Shown: piece after piece, positions 43,674-54,090 of the stretch
Numbering within the stretch: position 1 is the first letter of the stretch
How the letters are laid out: the number at the start of each line of letters is the position of its first letter
Source: Bretschneidera sinensis
Taxonomy: Eukaryota; Streptophyta; Magnoliopsida; Brassicales; Akaniaceae
NCBI GenBank assembly: GCA_023935145.1
Contig: CM043702.1
Coordinates: forward strand, 107,976,088-108,040,087
Reading direction: 5' to 3'
DNA: 64,000 bases
Position numbers and translations under genes: made by a program
The notes under the pieces: generated by a model
The model's database searches: none
The model's input: only the letters and a program-made list of their open reading frames with translations
What the model was told of the DNA's origin: nothing

Positions 43674-43858
43674 TGTTGAAAATAAGAATCGAACATAAAT
43701 TCTCTTTTTTATTGATTGCGTGAAAAGAATACAGTTAAGCCAATATATAGTCTTATAAATACTAAGTCTAATAAGAATATGACACAAAAATTAGATAAGA
43801 TAAATATGATTCAAGCCTACTATGACACTCATTAAGAATCCTATTAGGACACTCAATA
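43674..43858 (-). repeat. 3' LTR of Copia-D
   Basis: 185 bp; starts TGTTGAAAATAAG and ends ACACTCAATA. A purine tract (minus strand CTCCAACTTGAGGGGGAG) follows. Confidence 0.9.
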
Positions 43859-44864
43859 CTCCCCCTCAAGTTGGAGCATAGATATCATATGCACCCAACA
43901 TGTTATAAATAAATCGAACTCGAGAACCATCCAATGGTTTAGTAAATAAATCTGCTAACTGATCAGTCGACTTCACATGTCTGGTACTAATTACATTTTG
44001 TAGAAGCTTTTTTCGAACAGCATGACAATCAACTTCAATATGTTTAGTTCTCTCATGAAACACTGAATTATTTGCAATATGAATAGCTGTTTGATTGTCA
44101 CACACCAGGCTCATGGAACTTGACTGGGTAATCCCAAATTCCGCTAAAAACTGCTTTAGCCAATCCATCTCAAAGGTAGTAAGCATCATTGATCTATATT
44201 CAGACTCAGTACTTGACCTAGAAACCACAATTTGCTTTTTACTTTTCCACGATACTAAATTGCTCCCAACAAACGCACAATATCCAATAGTGGACCTTCA
44301 AATCAGATGGACCCAATTTGCATTAGTATAACCTTCAATTTGAGTATGACCATGATTTTGATAAAGTAAACCACGGCTAGGAACACACTTAAGATATCTC
44401 AAAATTCGAATAACAACATCCCAATGACTAGTTCGTGGAGCATCGAGAAATTGACGAACCATATTGGTTGCAAATGAAATATCATGTCTAGTAACAGTAA
44501 AGTAATTCAATTTTCTGACCAAACGCCTATATCGCCCTATATCAGATAATAAGTTACCTTGATCAGCTGCAAGTTTTGTGTTGGGATCCATAGGACTATC
44601 TATAAGCTTACATCCTAACATTCCAGTATCAGTAAACAAATCAAGAACATATTTACGCTGAGATAAAGAAACACTATGACGAGATCTAGCAACCTCAATA
44701 CCCAAGAAGTATCTCAATTCCCTTAAAACTTTTGTCTGAAATTTAGTACTCAAGAACTGTTTTAGTGCTAGAATGCCTTCTTTGTCATCTCCCGTGATCA
44801 CAATATCATCCACAAATACAATCAATAATATCCTACTTGCCTTACTGTGTTTATAAAATACCAA
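43859..44864 (-). pseudogene. Copia-D RNase H and RT C-terminal half
   Basis: 44298-44864 reads ILLIVFVDDIVITGDD (VDD of the catalytic YVDD region), LRELRYFLGIEVARS, DTGMLGCKLIDSPMDPN and ILRYLKCVPSRGLLYQNHGH. 43866-44228 is RNase H: VSRSSTESEYRSMM, VCDNQTAIHIANNSVFHERT, HIEVDCHAVRKKL and DQLADLFTKPL. A shift near 44270-44300 separates them. The order is normal for copia. Confidence 0.9.
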
Positions 44865-45003
44865 ACCACGCTCAAGGAGATTGTTTCAAGCCATATCGAG
44901 ATTTCTTTAATCGACATACTAACTATTTCACTGAACCGACCAAACCACGCTCGAAGAGATTGTTTCAAACCATATAGAGATTTCTTTAACCGACATACTA
45001 ACC
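44862..45003. repeat. 79 bp tandem duplication in Copia-D RT
   Basis: ACCAAACCACGCTCAAGGAG at 44862 and ACCAAACCACGCTCGAAGAG at 44941 begin two copies that share GATTGTTTCAA.CCATAT and CTTTAA.CGACATACTAAC. 79 is not a multiple of three, so it breaks the RT frame. Confidence 0.85.
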
Positions 45004-45783
45004 CAGACTCCCCTGAGCAACAAATTCGAGTGGTTGCTCCATGTATACTTCTTCTTGCAAATCACCATTTAGAAACGCATTTTTCACATCCAATTGATGT
45101 AGAGGCCAATTAAAAGTAGTTGCTAGAGAGATAAACACACGAACATACTTAATTCTTGCTACTTGGCGAGCTTTTAATCTGTCAATAATACCATCAGGAT
45201 GAACCTTTATAGTATATACCCAGTAATAACCAACAACAGATTTCCCAAATGGAAGAGGAACCAAGTGTATCATTAGTATTCAAAGCATGTATCTCTTCAT
45301 TCATAGCTGCTTTCCACCCAGAATGAGACAAAGCTTCCGTAATAGACTTAGGAATAGAGACAGAAGAGATCAAAGCAACAAACGAAGCATATGAAAGAGA
45401 TAAATAGCAATCGGATGAGCAATAAATAAACATTTACCTTTACGGAGAGCAATAGGATGATCATCCTTAGATGATGAAGAAGGATCGAGATTTGTCAACA
45501 AGGGAGCAATTGGTGGAGCAGCAGAGGCAGAAGGTAGCGGATGGCCGGAGTAAACTTGCAACGGCGGGGTAGATGACAAAGAGACTAATGGAGGAGTATC
45601 TGACTGTGTAAGGGGCATAGGATCAGGTAATGGACAAGGAAATGAATCAGCTAGAATGATACTCGGAGTAATATGGAGTAGACTCAAAGAATGTAACATC
45701 GGCACAAACAAAGTGCTTTTGTAGTGAAGGACTATAACAATGATAACCTTTCTATGTACGAGAATAGCCTAAGAAAATACACT
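45004..45783 (-). pseudogene. Copia-D RT N-terminal half and linker
   Basis: 44998-45273 reads VVGYYWVYTIKVHPDGIIDR, LKARQVA, then TFNWPLHQLDVKNAFLNGDL with the first catalytic Asp. A stretch between ARQVA and KYVRVFISLA is shorter than in intact RTs. 45194-45433 gives SGWKAAMNEEIHALNTND. 45370-45711 is a Pro/Ser-rich linker. Confidence 0.85.
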
Positions 45784-46518
45784 TTATAGAGCGGGGATTG
45801 AGTTTGTTAACTCATGGATGAAGCTGATGAACAAAACAAACAGATCCAAAGACACGAAGAGGTAAATGAAAGGTAACATTTCTAGGAAAGTGCATAGAGT
45901 GGGGGGTTTGGCCGTCAGAATAAATGATGGCATACAGTTGATTAAGTAACATGCAATCATAACGGCCTCACTCCAAAACAATTTAGGGACATACATATGA
46001 AATAAGAGAGTATGAGCAGTATCTATAAGATGACGATTTTTTTGCTTTGCAGCCCTATTTTGTTGGAATGTATGAGAGCAAGATGACTGATGACAGACTT
46101 AGTCATGAATGTTGTAAAAGGCTCAGAAAAATACTCATAAGCATTGTTACTATGAAGAATCTTAACAGATATGTCAAATTAGGTTTTTTATCTTAAAAAA
46201 AAGCATAAGAAATAAAAAACAACTCAGAACGGTCTTTCATTAAATAAAGTCGGATAAGCCTGGAATAATCATCCACAAAGGTAACGAAATACCGAAATCT
46301 AAGTTTGGAAGTCACATGACTTGGACCCTAAATATCATAATAGACTAACATGAAAGGACTAGACACACGATTATTAATTCAAGAAGGAAACGACACATGA
46401 TGATGCTTACCCAATTGACACGACTCATATTCTAAAGACGAAACATAACTCAAAGTAGAAACTAACTTTTTCAGCTTCTCTAAGATGGATGACCAAAATG
46501 ACAATGTACCTGAAGTGG
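45784..46518 (-). pseudogene. Copia-D integrase
   Basis: 45784-45996 gives VPKLFWSEAVMIACYLINCM near the end of the core. 46220-46310 gives FVTFVDDYSRLIRLYLMKDR. 46379-46518 gives the zinc-region end ECESCQLGK-like CQLGKHHHVSFPS. Many stops and indels are present. It is cut at 46523 by a solo LTR. Confidence 0.82.
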
Positions 46519-46523
46519 GGACA

Positions 46524-48010
46524 TGATTACACCCAAAACATAACACGGTAATTGTAGTACAGCTTTGGGGTGTCGATTCCATAGGGAAACAAGATAACTA
46601 CAAGAGAAGGTGTGAACCTCAACACAAACGATAAAGATTAAATGTCAGAATCTGAATTGTGAGAAAATTGTAATTGTGTAAATAGATTTGATGGATATAA
46701 TATAGAAACAACAAGGTTCCGGAAATGCTCCCTAGGTTCGTTTCCCTAATCCTAACTTGATTCAGTTGTTTTTATCTCGATTGCAAGTTTCACATCCCAA
46801 ATAGGTAATCGGCAAATATTCAATTAAAGCGCATGTATAAACCCTAATGTAATTGATATGAACTATTCTTTACTTTCAAGCACACATGACCTAACTTATA
46901 AATTATCAAAAGACGGCAATATATCTAAATGACAATACCGCAGTAATGGACAAATCTATAAAAGAGATCTACCGGACTCAATCACACCCAAACAAATACA
47001 CATAAGAAGAGCATAACTAAACTTATATGGAAAAGAAGCATGCAATCACCGGACTAATAAGAAATCTACTAATTAAATTAAAGAATAAAACATAACAATG
47101 TTTAATGAAAATAATACCAAACTACAACTGAATAGGAAAATAAGAACAACTACACCTAGGGATTCATCCCTTCACCTTGCTTGGAGACTAGCTGGCCATG
47201 GGGCTCATGCTTCCTTGAGTTGCCTCCGGCCTCTCAATGATTATCTCCCCCTTGGTAGCGCAAGCTTCAACGATTCAATAGCTTGCCCTCCAAAAGTACT
47301 TTGGATTCCTCCTAAGGGCCCTCTGGATTGCTCCTAAAGGCCCTCTGGATTCACTTTCTGATGATCTCAGATTCTCCGATGATTCCTAAAGCTGAAGTGG
47401 AGTAGGACTTTTATAGGGAAATACCACGAGTGCAATGTGTTTCCAATCCGATGTGGGATGTGGGATATAGAAATATGTTTCCAACCGATGTGAGATGTGG
47501 GATTTAAGCCCAAAAAATTCTGCTCACGTGGAAATACCGCACGGCCCGCACAGCCTGACCTTTGTCTACTTAAACTGCCATAACTTTCTCTAGAAAAACC
47601 ATTTTATGAACCGTAAAATTATCTAGAAAATAGACTTCCGAATCTTTCTAAACATATATGGTTCATCTCCTGGTTCTTCCTACATCAATACCGTTTAATT
47701 TTCAAAAATGACTGATCAGTATGGGCAATTCTAGAAATTTAGTGAAACTCCTTTCTTGGTTTCTCTTCATCTTGGCTCTTCCGCGACCATTATCTCACTC
47801 GAGTATTCATTGAAGCTTCGTGTTTAAAATGATGATAGCTTTTCTATCTCTTTTTTAAGCTCAAAGTACCTAAAAATACACTGAAATAAGTCAATGATAG
47901 AAGAATAACACTTTAGAGTTATTAAGGTATAAAAGTGTAATTCCAATCTCGATCAACCCTAAAATGCTAACAATTAAGTATTGTTTAGATGCATTTTATG
48001 ACTCTCATTA
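46524..48010 (-). mobile_element. Gypsy-type solo LTR inside Copia-D
   Basis: 1487 bp from TGATTACACCC to CTCTCATTA on the plus strand; flanks GGACA (46519-46523) and AGACA (48011-48015) are a duplication with one change. Removing it restores the Copia-D frame between the protease and integrase zinc region, which confirms both borders. The same family appears truncated at 10324-11307. Confidence 0.87.
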
Positions 48011-48015
48011 AGACA

Positions 48016-48447
48016 TGTTAATCGAGGAAGCAATGGGTAATGGGATAGGATCAAAGAAATATGGCTGTTTGATTCATGATCTCTTCCAATTGTCTTCAAA
48101 TCCTAGATAAGAACAGAATCAGGGAGAAAGGTAACAGAACAATTAGGACGTTTTGTAAACTGACTAACAGATATCAAATTATACTGAGAAAAAAGAGCAT
48201 AAAGTATGGATGATAAAGACATAGAAAAACTAGGATGCATAGTGCCAATGCCACTAGCAATGGTTTTAGATCCATCTGCAAGAGTATTATCAAGCAAAGA
48301 CGAAGAGTGATAAAAACTAGAGAAAACATTAGTGGTACCTGAAAAATTATTAGAAGATGTAGAGTCAAGGACCCAAGGTCTAGATGAAGAGTTACTAGAT
48401 GATAGACAAGCCTTTGGTGTACCTTTTTGGGTGAAAAGGGCAGTCAA
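48016..48447 (-). pseudogene. Copia-D protease and GAG-pre-integrase start
   Basis: 48103-48447 reads RPWVLDSTSSNNFSGTTNVF, ADGSKTIASGIGTMHPS and YNLISVSQFTKRPNCSVTFL. The catalytic DSG is DST. The layout matches the class with WVLDSGAS.HMTG. 48016-48102 continues with DLKTIG and HESN-like sequence. Confidence 0.85.
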
Positions 48448-48860
48448 GGAAGACGTCTAGTTGGCTGCCTTATACTGTAAAAAGTCATCATACTCATCTT
48501 TGGAAACCATCATAGAAGTTGAAGGCACGAAATTTGAAGTAAGTCCAGACTTAATAGAATCAGAAGTCATATTATTAGCAACCATAGGACGACCAACTAA
48601 CTTTTAACACGTCTCCCAAGTATATCTGAAACGATGACAGAACGTACATTAACGAAATGAACCTCGACTATGACCAACTAACTTCCAACATGTCTCTCGA
48701 GTATGTACGGAATGATGGCAATATGTATATTGACGAGCAAAATTACCACCACGACCAAATGAAGTGCTAACATGAAGACTTGGATGGGAGACACACCAGA
48801 GAAACTCTTGAACTTCGTTGTGAATTTCTAAAAAATTCTTCTACACGGAAGATAGAGTTA
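48448..48860 (-). pseudogene. Copia-D gag nucleocapsid region with duplicated zinc-knuckle segment
   Basis: Minus-strand sequence at about 48675-48760 reads YCHHSVHTRETCWKLVGHSR, a degenerate gag knuckle. A similar 80-90 bp block precedes it at about 48596-48672 (both contain GACCAACTAACTT..AACA.GTCTC on the plus strand). No long frame remains and the capsid region is not recognisable. Confidence 0.68.
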
Positions 48861-48894
48861 CAAGGAAAGAGAGGGGAACATATTTTTTTTAAAA

Positions 48895-49100
48895 GAAATT
48901 CCAATAATCAAACAAAATAATCCAGTAACCAAACAGGTTATTAACCAAGGAACCAAACATGGGCTAACCAAGTAACCAAACAGGTGCTGGTGCTAATTAG
49001 GTAACCAAACATAACTAATCAAGTAACCAAGCTGATATGTACAAGTAACCAAACATGACTAATCAAGTAACCAAACAGATCTATCCAAGTAACCAAATAG
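48895..49100. repeat. AAGTAACCAAACA minisatellite in the Copia-D leader
   Basis: CAAGTAACCAAACA, or close variants, occurs about nine times at irregular spacing (for example 48976, 49003, 49042, 49066, 49086). It sits between gag and primer site, in the untranslated leader, which is a known place for short repeats. Confidence 0.82.
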
Positions 49101-49307
49101 GAGGTTGGAGCCAGAGCAGAGGTCAGGGAAGATATCACGATCCAGACTGTTTTTTTTTTTTTTGGTACCTATCAAATTTTCTTCATCAATGAACAGTGCG
49201 ATAAACAGTGTTGATGAAAAGTGCTAGATAAATAGTGCTCGATGAATAATGCCTTTTTTTTGGAAGAAATAAGAATAAAATTTATTCAAAATGACAAGAG
49301 AGATCTT

Positions 49308-49319
49308 GTTCTGATACCA
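49308..49319 (-). other. Primer binding site of Copia-D
   Basis: Plus strand GTTCTGATACCA; the minus strand reads TGGTATCAGAAC, the initiator-Met site with one change, directly next to the LTR at 49320. Confidence 0.88.
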
Positions 49320-49496
49320 TGTTGAAAATAAGAATTGAAAAGAAATTCTCTTTCTTATTGATTGCATAAAAAGAATACAGTTGACCTAGACTTATGAATA
49401 CTAAGTTTAATAGGAATAGGCACAAGAATCAGATAAGATAAATATGATCCAAACCAACTATGACACTCATCAATAATCCTATTAGGACTCTCAACA
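49320..49496 (-). repeat. 5' LTR of Copia-D
   Basis: 177 bp, TGTTGAAAATAAG to ACTCTCAACA, followed by TSD AAAAC at 49497-49501. Confidence 0.9.
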
Positions 49497-49501
49497 AAAA
49501 C

Positions 49502-51663
49502 AATAATGCCTTGGTCCCTAAATTAGTGTCCATTTAATAAAAAAAAACATAAATTTTAAGAAACCAACATTAACACGCTTTATTACCTATTCTATATCAA
49601 TAGTCCTTGGTTATGTGTGCCCCGATTTTAACATGTAATCAATGCAAAAAGAAGAGGCATGCGGCTTACGAAATTATGGGACAAATTTAAAATATGGACA
49701 TTTTTTAGGTAGAGGTGGCAAAATCTGACCCGACCCAACCCACCTGAAACCTGACCCACCCGAACCCAAAAATACAGTAAAATATTATGACCCGAGACCC
49801 AAATGACCCGTGACCCGATTGACTCGAGACCCAACAGACCCGAAACCTAACCGACCTGAGACCCGAGCAAACCATGACTCGAGACCCAAACTGACTCGAT
49901 GTTTCTGAAAAAGAAAAACTAATTGTTTCTCATTTGTATAAAGTAACGGTATCAAGTATAAAGCCATAACTTGTAAAAGAAATATAAAAACCATAAAGTA
50001 ATTATCTTGTAGTAACTATTAATAAATAAATTTTTAAATTTATTTATAATAAATATCATATACAAGCCTTTTCTATACTGAGCGCCACAAGGACATGACT
50101 TATGACTTGATAAATTATTAATTATCTAATATTTCTATCTTAATAAAAATCATGATTAATTTTGATTATTTTATAACTTGATAAGATTTTTTAAGATAAA
50201 GTTTTGTTTATATAATTAAATTTATGTTTTTTAAAAGAAAATACTAAATTTCATTGATGAAAATGCAAATTAGCCACAAAAATCGAGAATACAAAATCAA
50301 GTGGTTGACCGTTGAAGCTCCCAAGCACAAAGAGCAACCACTAACAAAGAAAAATTTGTAAAAGTATAAGCCATAAAATTACAAGACCAGGGGAGAAAAT
50401 AAACTGAGCAATTACTAAACTGCAAGTATCCAATAATCACTATCTATATGATCTTATAAGAATTCAAGTATTCAACCTAATTTTTGAAAGACATGTTTCT
50501 ATACTGTCACAATTGATCAAAATTGAATTTTTTTTTTAAGAATGAATGCATTTAATAAAAATAAAAATAAAAACTTTTATAGGTTGGATCCAAGTTATAT
50601 CTTGGGCTTGGCCATCCAAATTATGCAATTTCAAATCGAGTCAACCAAACTTGGTCCATTTACAGCCTAAATGCTCAGTTTTACTTTTATACGGTTATAC
50701 TTCTTAGGGTTAGAGAAATGGGTAAGGTACTCGATTCAATCAGAGCTGGGCTTGACAAGATTTTTTAAATCCTAATGGGCTTGGGATTTTAAACCATGAT
50801 GGGAATTGTTTTTGGTCATTTAGGTAAGAATGGGTTGAGTTGGGTAGAGTTCTAATTGGTTTAGGATTTTTAAACCATAATGGGCTTGGCTTTTGATCAT
50901 TTAGGTAAGAAATGGTTGGGTTGGGGTGGTTTGTGATTTTTAAATATTAGTTATACTTGTAACAAAAAATATATACATACATCAATAAATGTTTAATTAT
51001 TTAAAACAAGTACAATAAATATACATTTTTATGATAAACCCAATTTGATTTATGATTAACAATTTTTAATATTAACTTCACATATTTAATTATCTGAAAG
51101 TTTCTTGTTTATAGAGAAAATATAATAATAAAGTTCAAAACTTCACCTTAGTGAAGGATGTGTTTATAATTTTGACTTGATGAATTGTTACTTAATACTT
51201 AGAATTAAGTTAAATACTTAAGTATTAACGTAAAAAGAATATCAAACAAAACTTATTTATATTAAATTATGAGTGGTGATCCCATGAACCCATAAACTTT
51301 CTTATATAAAGAAAGTGTTACTTTTCAATATCTAAGACAATTGACATCCATTACCAGCCATGAGCCACAGAGTAATATGAACAAAAATCCGCACAAAAAC
51401 ATGCAAACACACATACAAATACGATTGTATTAATATTACCATTAGCCTTCTAGCCATTCTCATTATTTGATTGCTGTTTAAGACATCAGGAGACAAACTA
51501 GGTAATAGGAGACTACCAAGGTGCAAGAGACCATTTAACTTCACCCATGTGTTTTAACAATTATGCTTACTATAAAAAATAATAAAATGAACCAATCATG
51601 ATACAAAAGCTTCTAATTTACCAAATGCATTTCAACTAAATACAAGGAAAAACAAATTTTAAC
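49502..51663 (-). other. Intron sequence of the NUA-like pseudogene
   Basis: AT-rich without convincing exons. It holds the GACCCGA-rich repeat (49715-49890) and a pair of diverged segments at 50740-50940 (AATGGGCTTGG..TTTTAAACCAT.ATGGG and ATTTAGGTAAGAA.GG.TTG). The exon expected after 51664 was not found, so it is lost or too decayed to see. Confidence 0.5.
49715..49890. repeat. GACCCGA-type short-period repeat
   Basis: Variants of GACCCGAGACC, GACCCGAAACC and GACCCGACC recur at 7-20 base intervals. Such degenerate GACCCGAC repeats are common in plant intergenic DNA. A leading GGTGGCAAAA (49727) is often found at their edge. No flanking duplication is visible. Confidence 0.7.
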
Positions 51664-51777
51664 CTGAAGTTATAGAGATTTGAACTCTTCCTCTGTCAAC
51701 AATGATGCTCTTGAATTGGCACGCTCAGCACTGAGTGATGTTTCGGCAGTCTCCCCTGCTTTAAGAGCATTCTCAAG
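51664..51777 (-). pseudogene. NUA-like coiled-coil exon with a nonsense codon
   Basis: Acceptor GTAG at 51778-51779, donor CAG|GTTAAA. It encodes LENALKAGETAETSLSAERA and SRASLLTEEEFKSL, then TAA and LQ at the end. A CAA to TAA change would explain the stop. It is the most upstream exon recognised. Confidence 0.75.
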
Positions 51778-53440
51778 CTACATGGTAAACCAATAGGGTT
51801 TTAAGCACATTAAATATAAAACAAGCGCATAGGATACATTACTACCATAAGCCCATATTTTGAAAATTCAAAACTATCAGAGAAATTAATCAAGAAAAAG
51901 GCTAGGCAATACCAAGTAAATGAACACACATTTTAAAAGATAGATAAATCAATGCCCAAATGTTAAAACTTTAGCAAGTACCAAAAAGAAAATGAAAATC
52001 AAATAAACTTTAAAACACGGCATATGCATCTCATGAATGACATGAATCAACCAGTTTACCCATAAAAGCTGGTATATTATCATCATCTCCAACACATCTA
52101 TTTTGCAACCGAATTGAATAGCTAGTACTCCCATCTACTTCCCATTAGGGGTGGGCAGGTGCCCACAAACCGAGCAGCTCACGGTTCATCTCAGCTCAAT
52201 TTTAGCGAGCCACGAACTGAGCTTGAGAATTGAGCCAGCTTTTGGTTCATTTGTCTTACCTAGTTGAGTTCAAGAAAACGGCTATTCTGTCTACTTGTCC
52301 GCCAGCTTGTTTAAGATTCTTATAATCCGTTTGGTATAAATGAGTTTCACAGTTTTTGTGGAATTCAATTGAATTCCATAGTTTTTATAGAATTTAATTG
52401 AATTTTACAGGGTATTGTGTTTAGTTTACAAATAAAGTATAGAAATTATTTACAATTGAATTAGTTAATGTTTAGTTTGCAAATAAAGTATAGAATTCAT
52501 TTACAAATGAATTCTAGTAGAATTGAGTAAGCTTTGGTCAAATTCTATCAAAATAGATAGAATTTACAAATAAATTCTACGCTTGACTTTGTATAGAAGT
52601 ATATAGACTTAATTTCCCTCCTTAACTTCCTCTCTCTCTTCTTTCTATTTTTTTTTTGTTGTTGCCCCTATACAATACTGCCCATGCTATCCACCATAAA
52701 TGAGAGACAAACAGATCAAGTTTATAGTTTTGTATACAAAGTCCTAAGTTTCCTTCAAATTTAAAGATTTATTTACCCGATCTTAATTAATTTCTTGCCA
52801 TTCAAGTTTTTTTGTTAGTATATTTATATTTTATACGTTGGGAATAAAATGGTTCTTATCTCTTTATCTCGCTTTGTGTGCATTTGCTAAGGATATTTAA
52901 GTAAAATTTAAAAACGAAATGAATTTTTTATTGATTTCAAACACAAAATTCATTTCAATTCTATAATTTAGTGAAATTATACCAGCCGTGAAAATTTAAT
53001 TGAGTTAATTTGTAAGTGAATTCTAGTTTCAATTCATTTGAGAATGAAATGAGAATTCATTTGATATTGAATTCTAGTTTCAGTTCCTTTCAAATAAACT
53101 GAATTCTAAACTTGAGTTCATACCAAATAAAGTGTTAGCAAACCATGAACCAAGCTCAAGCTAGTTTTTTTAGCTCCTTCGGTTTATCTAGCCGAGCTCA
53201 AGTCAATGGGATGAATCTAGTTTGTTTTAAAATTTCTAAGAACGCGAGATGGTCAGATACGATAGATCTAAAAAATTTCTTTGTGATTCTCTCGAAAAAA
53301 TGATAGAAAAAGAATAAGGTTTTGAAAGCTCACACTTAAGGGCTCGTGTCTTTCTCAAGCTCGAGTTTTGATGTTGAGGCTTTGCTCAAACTAGGCTCGG
53401 CTCAATAATACCTTCTTTCATAAGCCAAGCTTAAGCATAG
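51778..53440. other. AT-rich stretch without a gene; contains a possible MITE
   Basis: 51778-52140 has no exon that I can identify. 52141-52320 and 53125-53440 are related to the GAGCTCAAGC-type repeat (AACTGAGCTTGAGAATTGAGCC, CAAGCTCAAGCTAG, AGCCGAGCTCAAG). 52325-53125 separates them and has inverted ends. Confidence 0.5.
52325..53125. repeat. Possible MITE, about 800 bp
   Basis: The left end reads CCGTTTGGTATAAATGAGTTTC; the right end, inverted, reads TTTATTTGGTATGAACTCAAG, an imperfect terminal inverted repeat. The inside has repeated GAATTCAATTGAATTC-like palindromic motifs. No open frame. A clear target duplication was not found. Confidence 0.42.
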
Positions 53441-53947
53441 TGTTGATGCTGAGAAATCGTTGTTGACTCAGAGTCAACTTCTTAGAACCTGCACTGGTAG
53501 AGTAGGTGAACTAGAGGGCCACGGAGGGAGAGGAGGGGGAGGCCTCCGAGGATGCTCAGACACTCTAGTCAGGACGAGAGCTTAAGAAAATAGGGGAGGG
53601 TGCTAATTTGTGCAAAAGAGCTTGTGAAGAATGAAGTAGTTTTGAACTTACGTACCTCTGGCTATTTATAGACTTCTAAGGGGAGGTTGACCACGTGGGA
53701 GGGATGGCCTCATCCTTATGATCCCGCGCTTCTGCAGTTGGGTCTCAGTCGAGTGCTCAGAGGGTCGCATGTTTCAAGTGTGGTTTGGTTTGCTAATCAC
53801 ACTTTGACATGGCGATAGCGTGATTTGTTCGTTCCACATGTATCTTGCCATGTTGACAAAACCGAGCACGTGTCAATGGCTCATTAGTGATGAACGACCC
53901 CACGTGTCAACATTCTATTGGCCAAGGGTATTGTGGGCTCCATCACA
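53441..53947 (-). repeat. 3' LTR of the Tat element
   Basis: It begins TGTTGATGCTG and ends CTCCATCACA on the plus strand; the purine tract AAATGGGGGGCC (minus) abuts it. A TATA-like TCTATAAATAG lies at 53661-53671 on the minus strand. The left edge is inferred only from TG and the lack of a second copy here, so it may be off by some bases. Confidence 0.72.
53661..53671 (-). promoter_or_regulatory. TATA box of the Tat LTR
   Basis: TCTATAAATAG on the minus strand, about 280 bases into the 507 bp LTR, a usual place for the U3 promoter. Confidence 0.6.
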
Positions 53948-53962
53948 GGCCCCCCATTTCCT
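53948..53962 (-). other. Polypurine tract of the Tat element
   Basis: Minus strand GAGGAAATGGGGGGCC, directly before the LTR end TGTGATGG. It sets the orientation of the element and the inner LTR edge. Confidence 0.8.
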
Positions 53963-54090
53963 CAGGCACTCATGTGCTTCGAGAAAGTATGGTGTGAGTT
54001 TCGTGTCGTGGTCGTGTGTTTGTACTTAACGATATAGTGAAACAGATGACCTATGTCCTCAGACTAGGAGATCTCAAGCCGAGTGTGACT

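Larger units (their letters stand above)
43674..49496 (-). mobile_element. Copia-D, old Ty1/copia element in a NUA-like intron
   Basis: LTRs 43674-43858 and 49320-49496 with TSD AAAAC on both sides (43669-43673 and 49497-49501). Purine tract at 43859-43876, Met tRNA site at 49308-49319. LTRs differ at roughly one in eight positions by eye, the oldest pair here. It contains gag, protease, integrase, RT, RNase H remnants and a nested gypsy solo LTR. It fills the intron between NUA-like exons at 43499 and 51664. Confidence 0.93.
20683..51777 (-). pseudogene. NUA: NUCLEAR PORE ANCHOR-like (TPR/NUA) pseudogene, C-terminal half
   Basis: NUA is the plant counterpart of Mlp/TPR: a long coiled-coil protein at the nuclear basket needed for mRNA export and SUMO homeostasis. 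Nine exon blocks with consistent acceptor and donor sites encode Lys/Glu/Gln-rich coiled coil, then the GTSIIQILAGTILDDRAAAY block, then a Ser/Pro-rich tail with TRKPGRKLVRPRLVKHEE. Identification rests on my memory of NUA family sequences. It is broken by a stop in the exon at 51664, a TAATGA at 43379, frameshifts near 42670 and 41175, a TAG at about 40890, and four inserted elements. Upstream exons are not seen past 51777. Confidence 0.75.
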
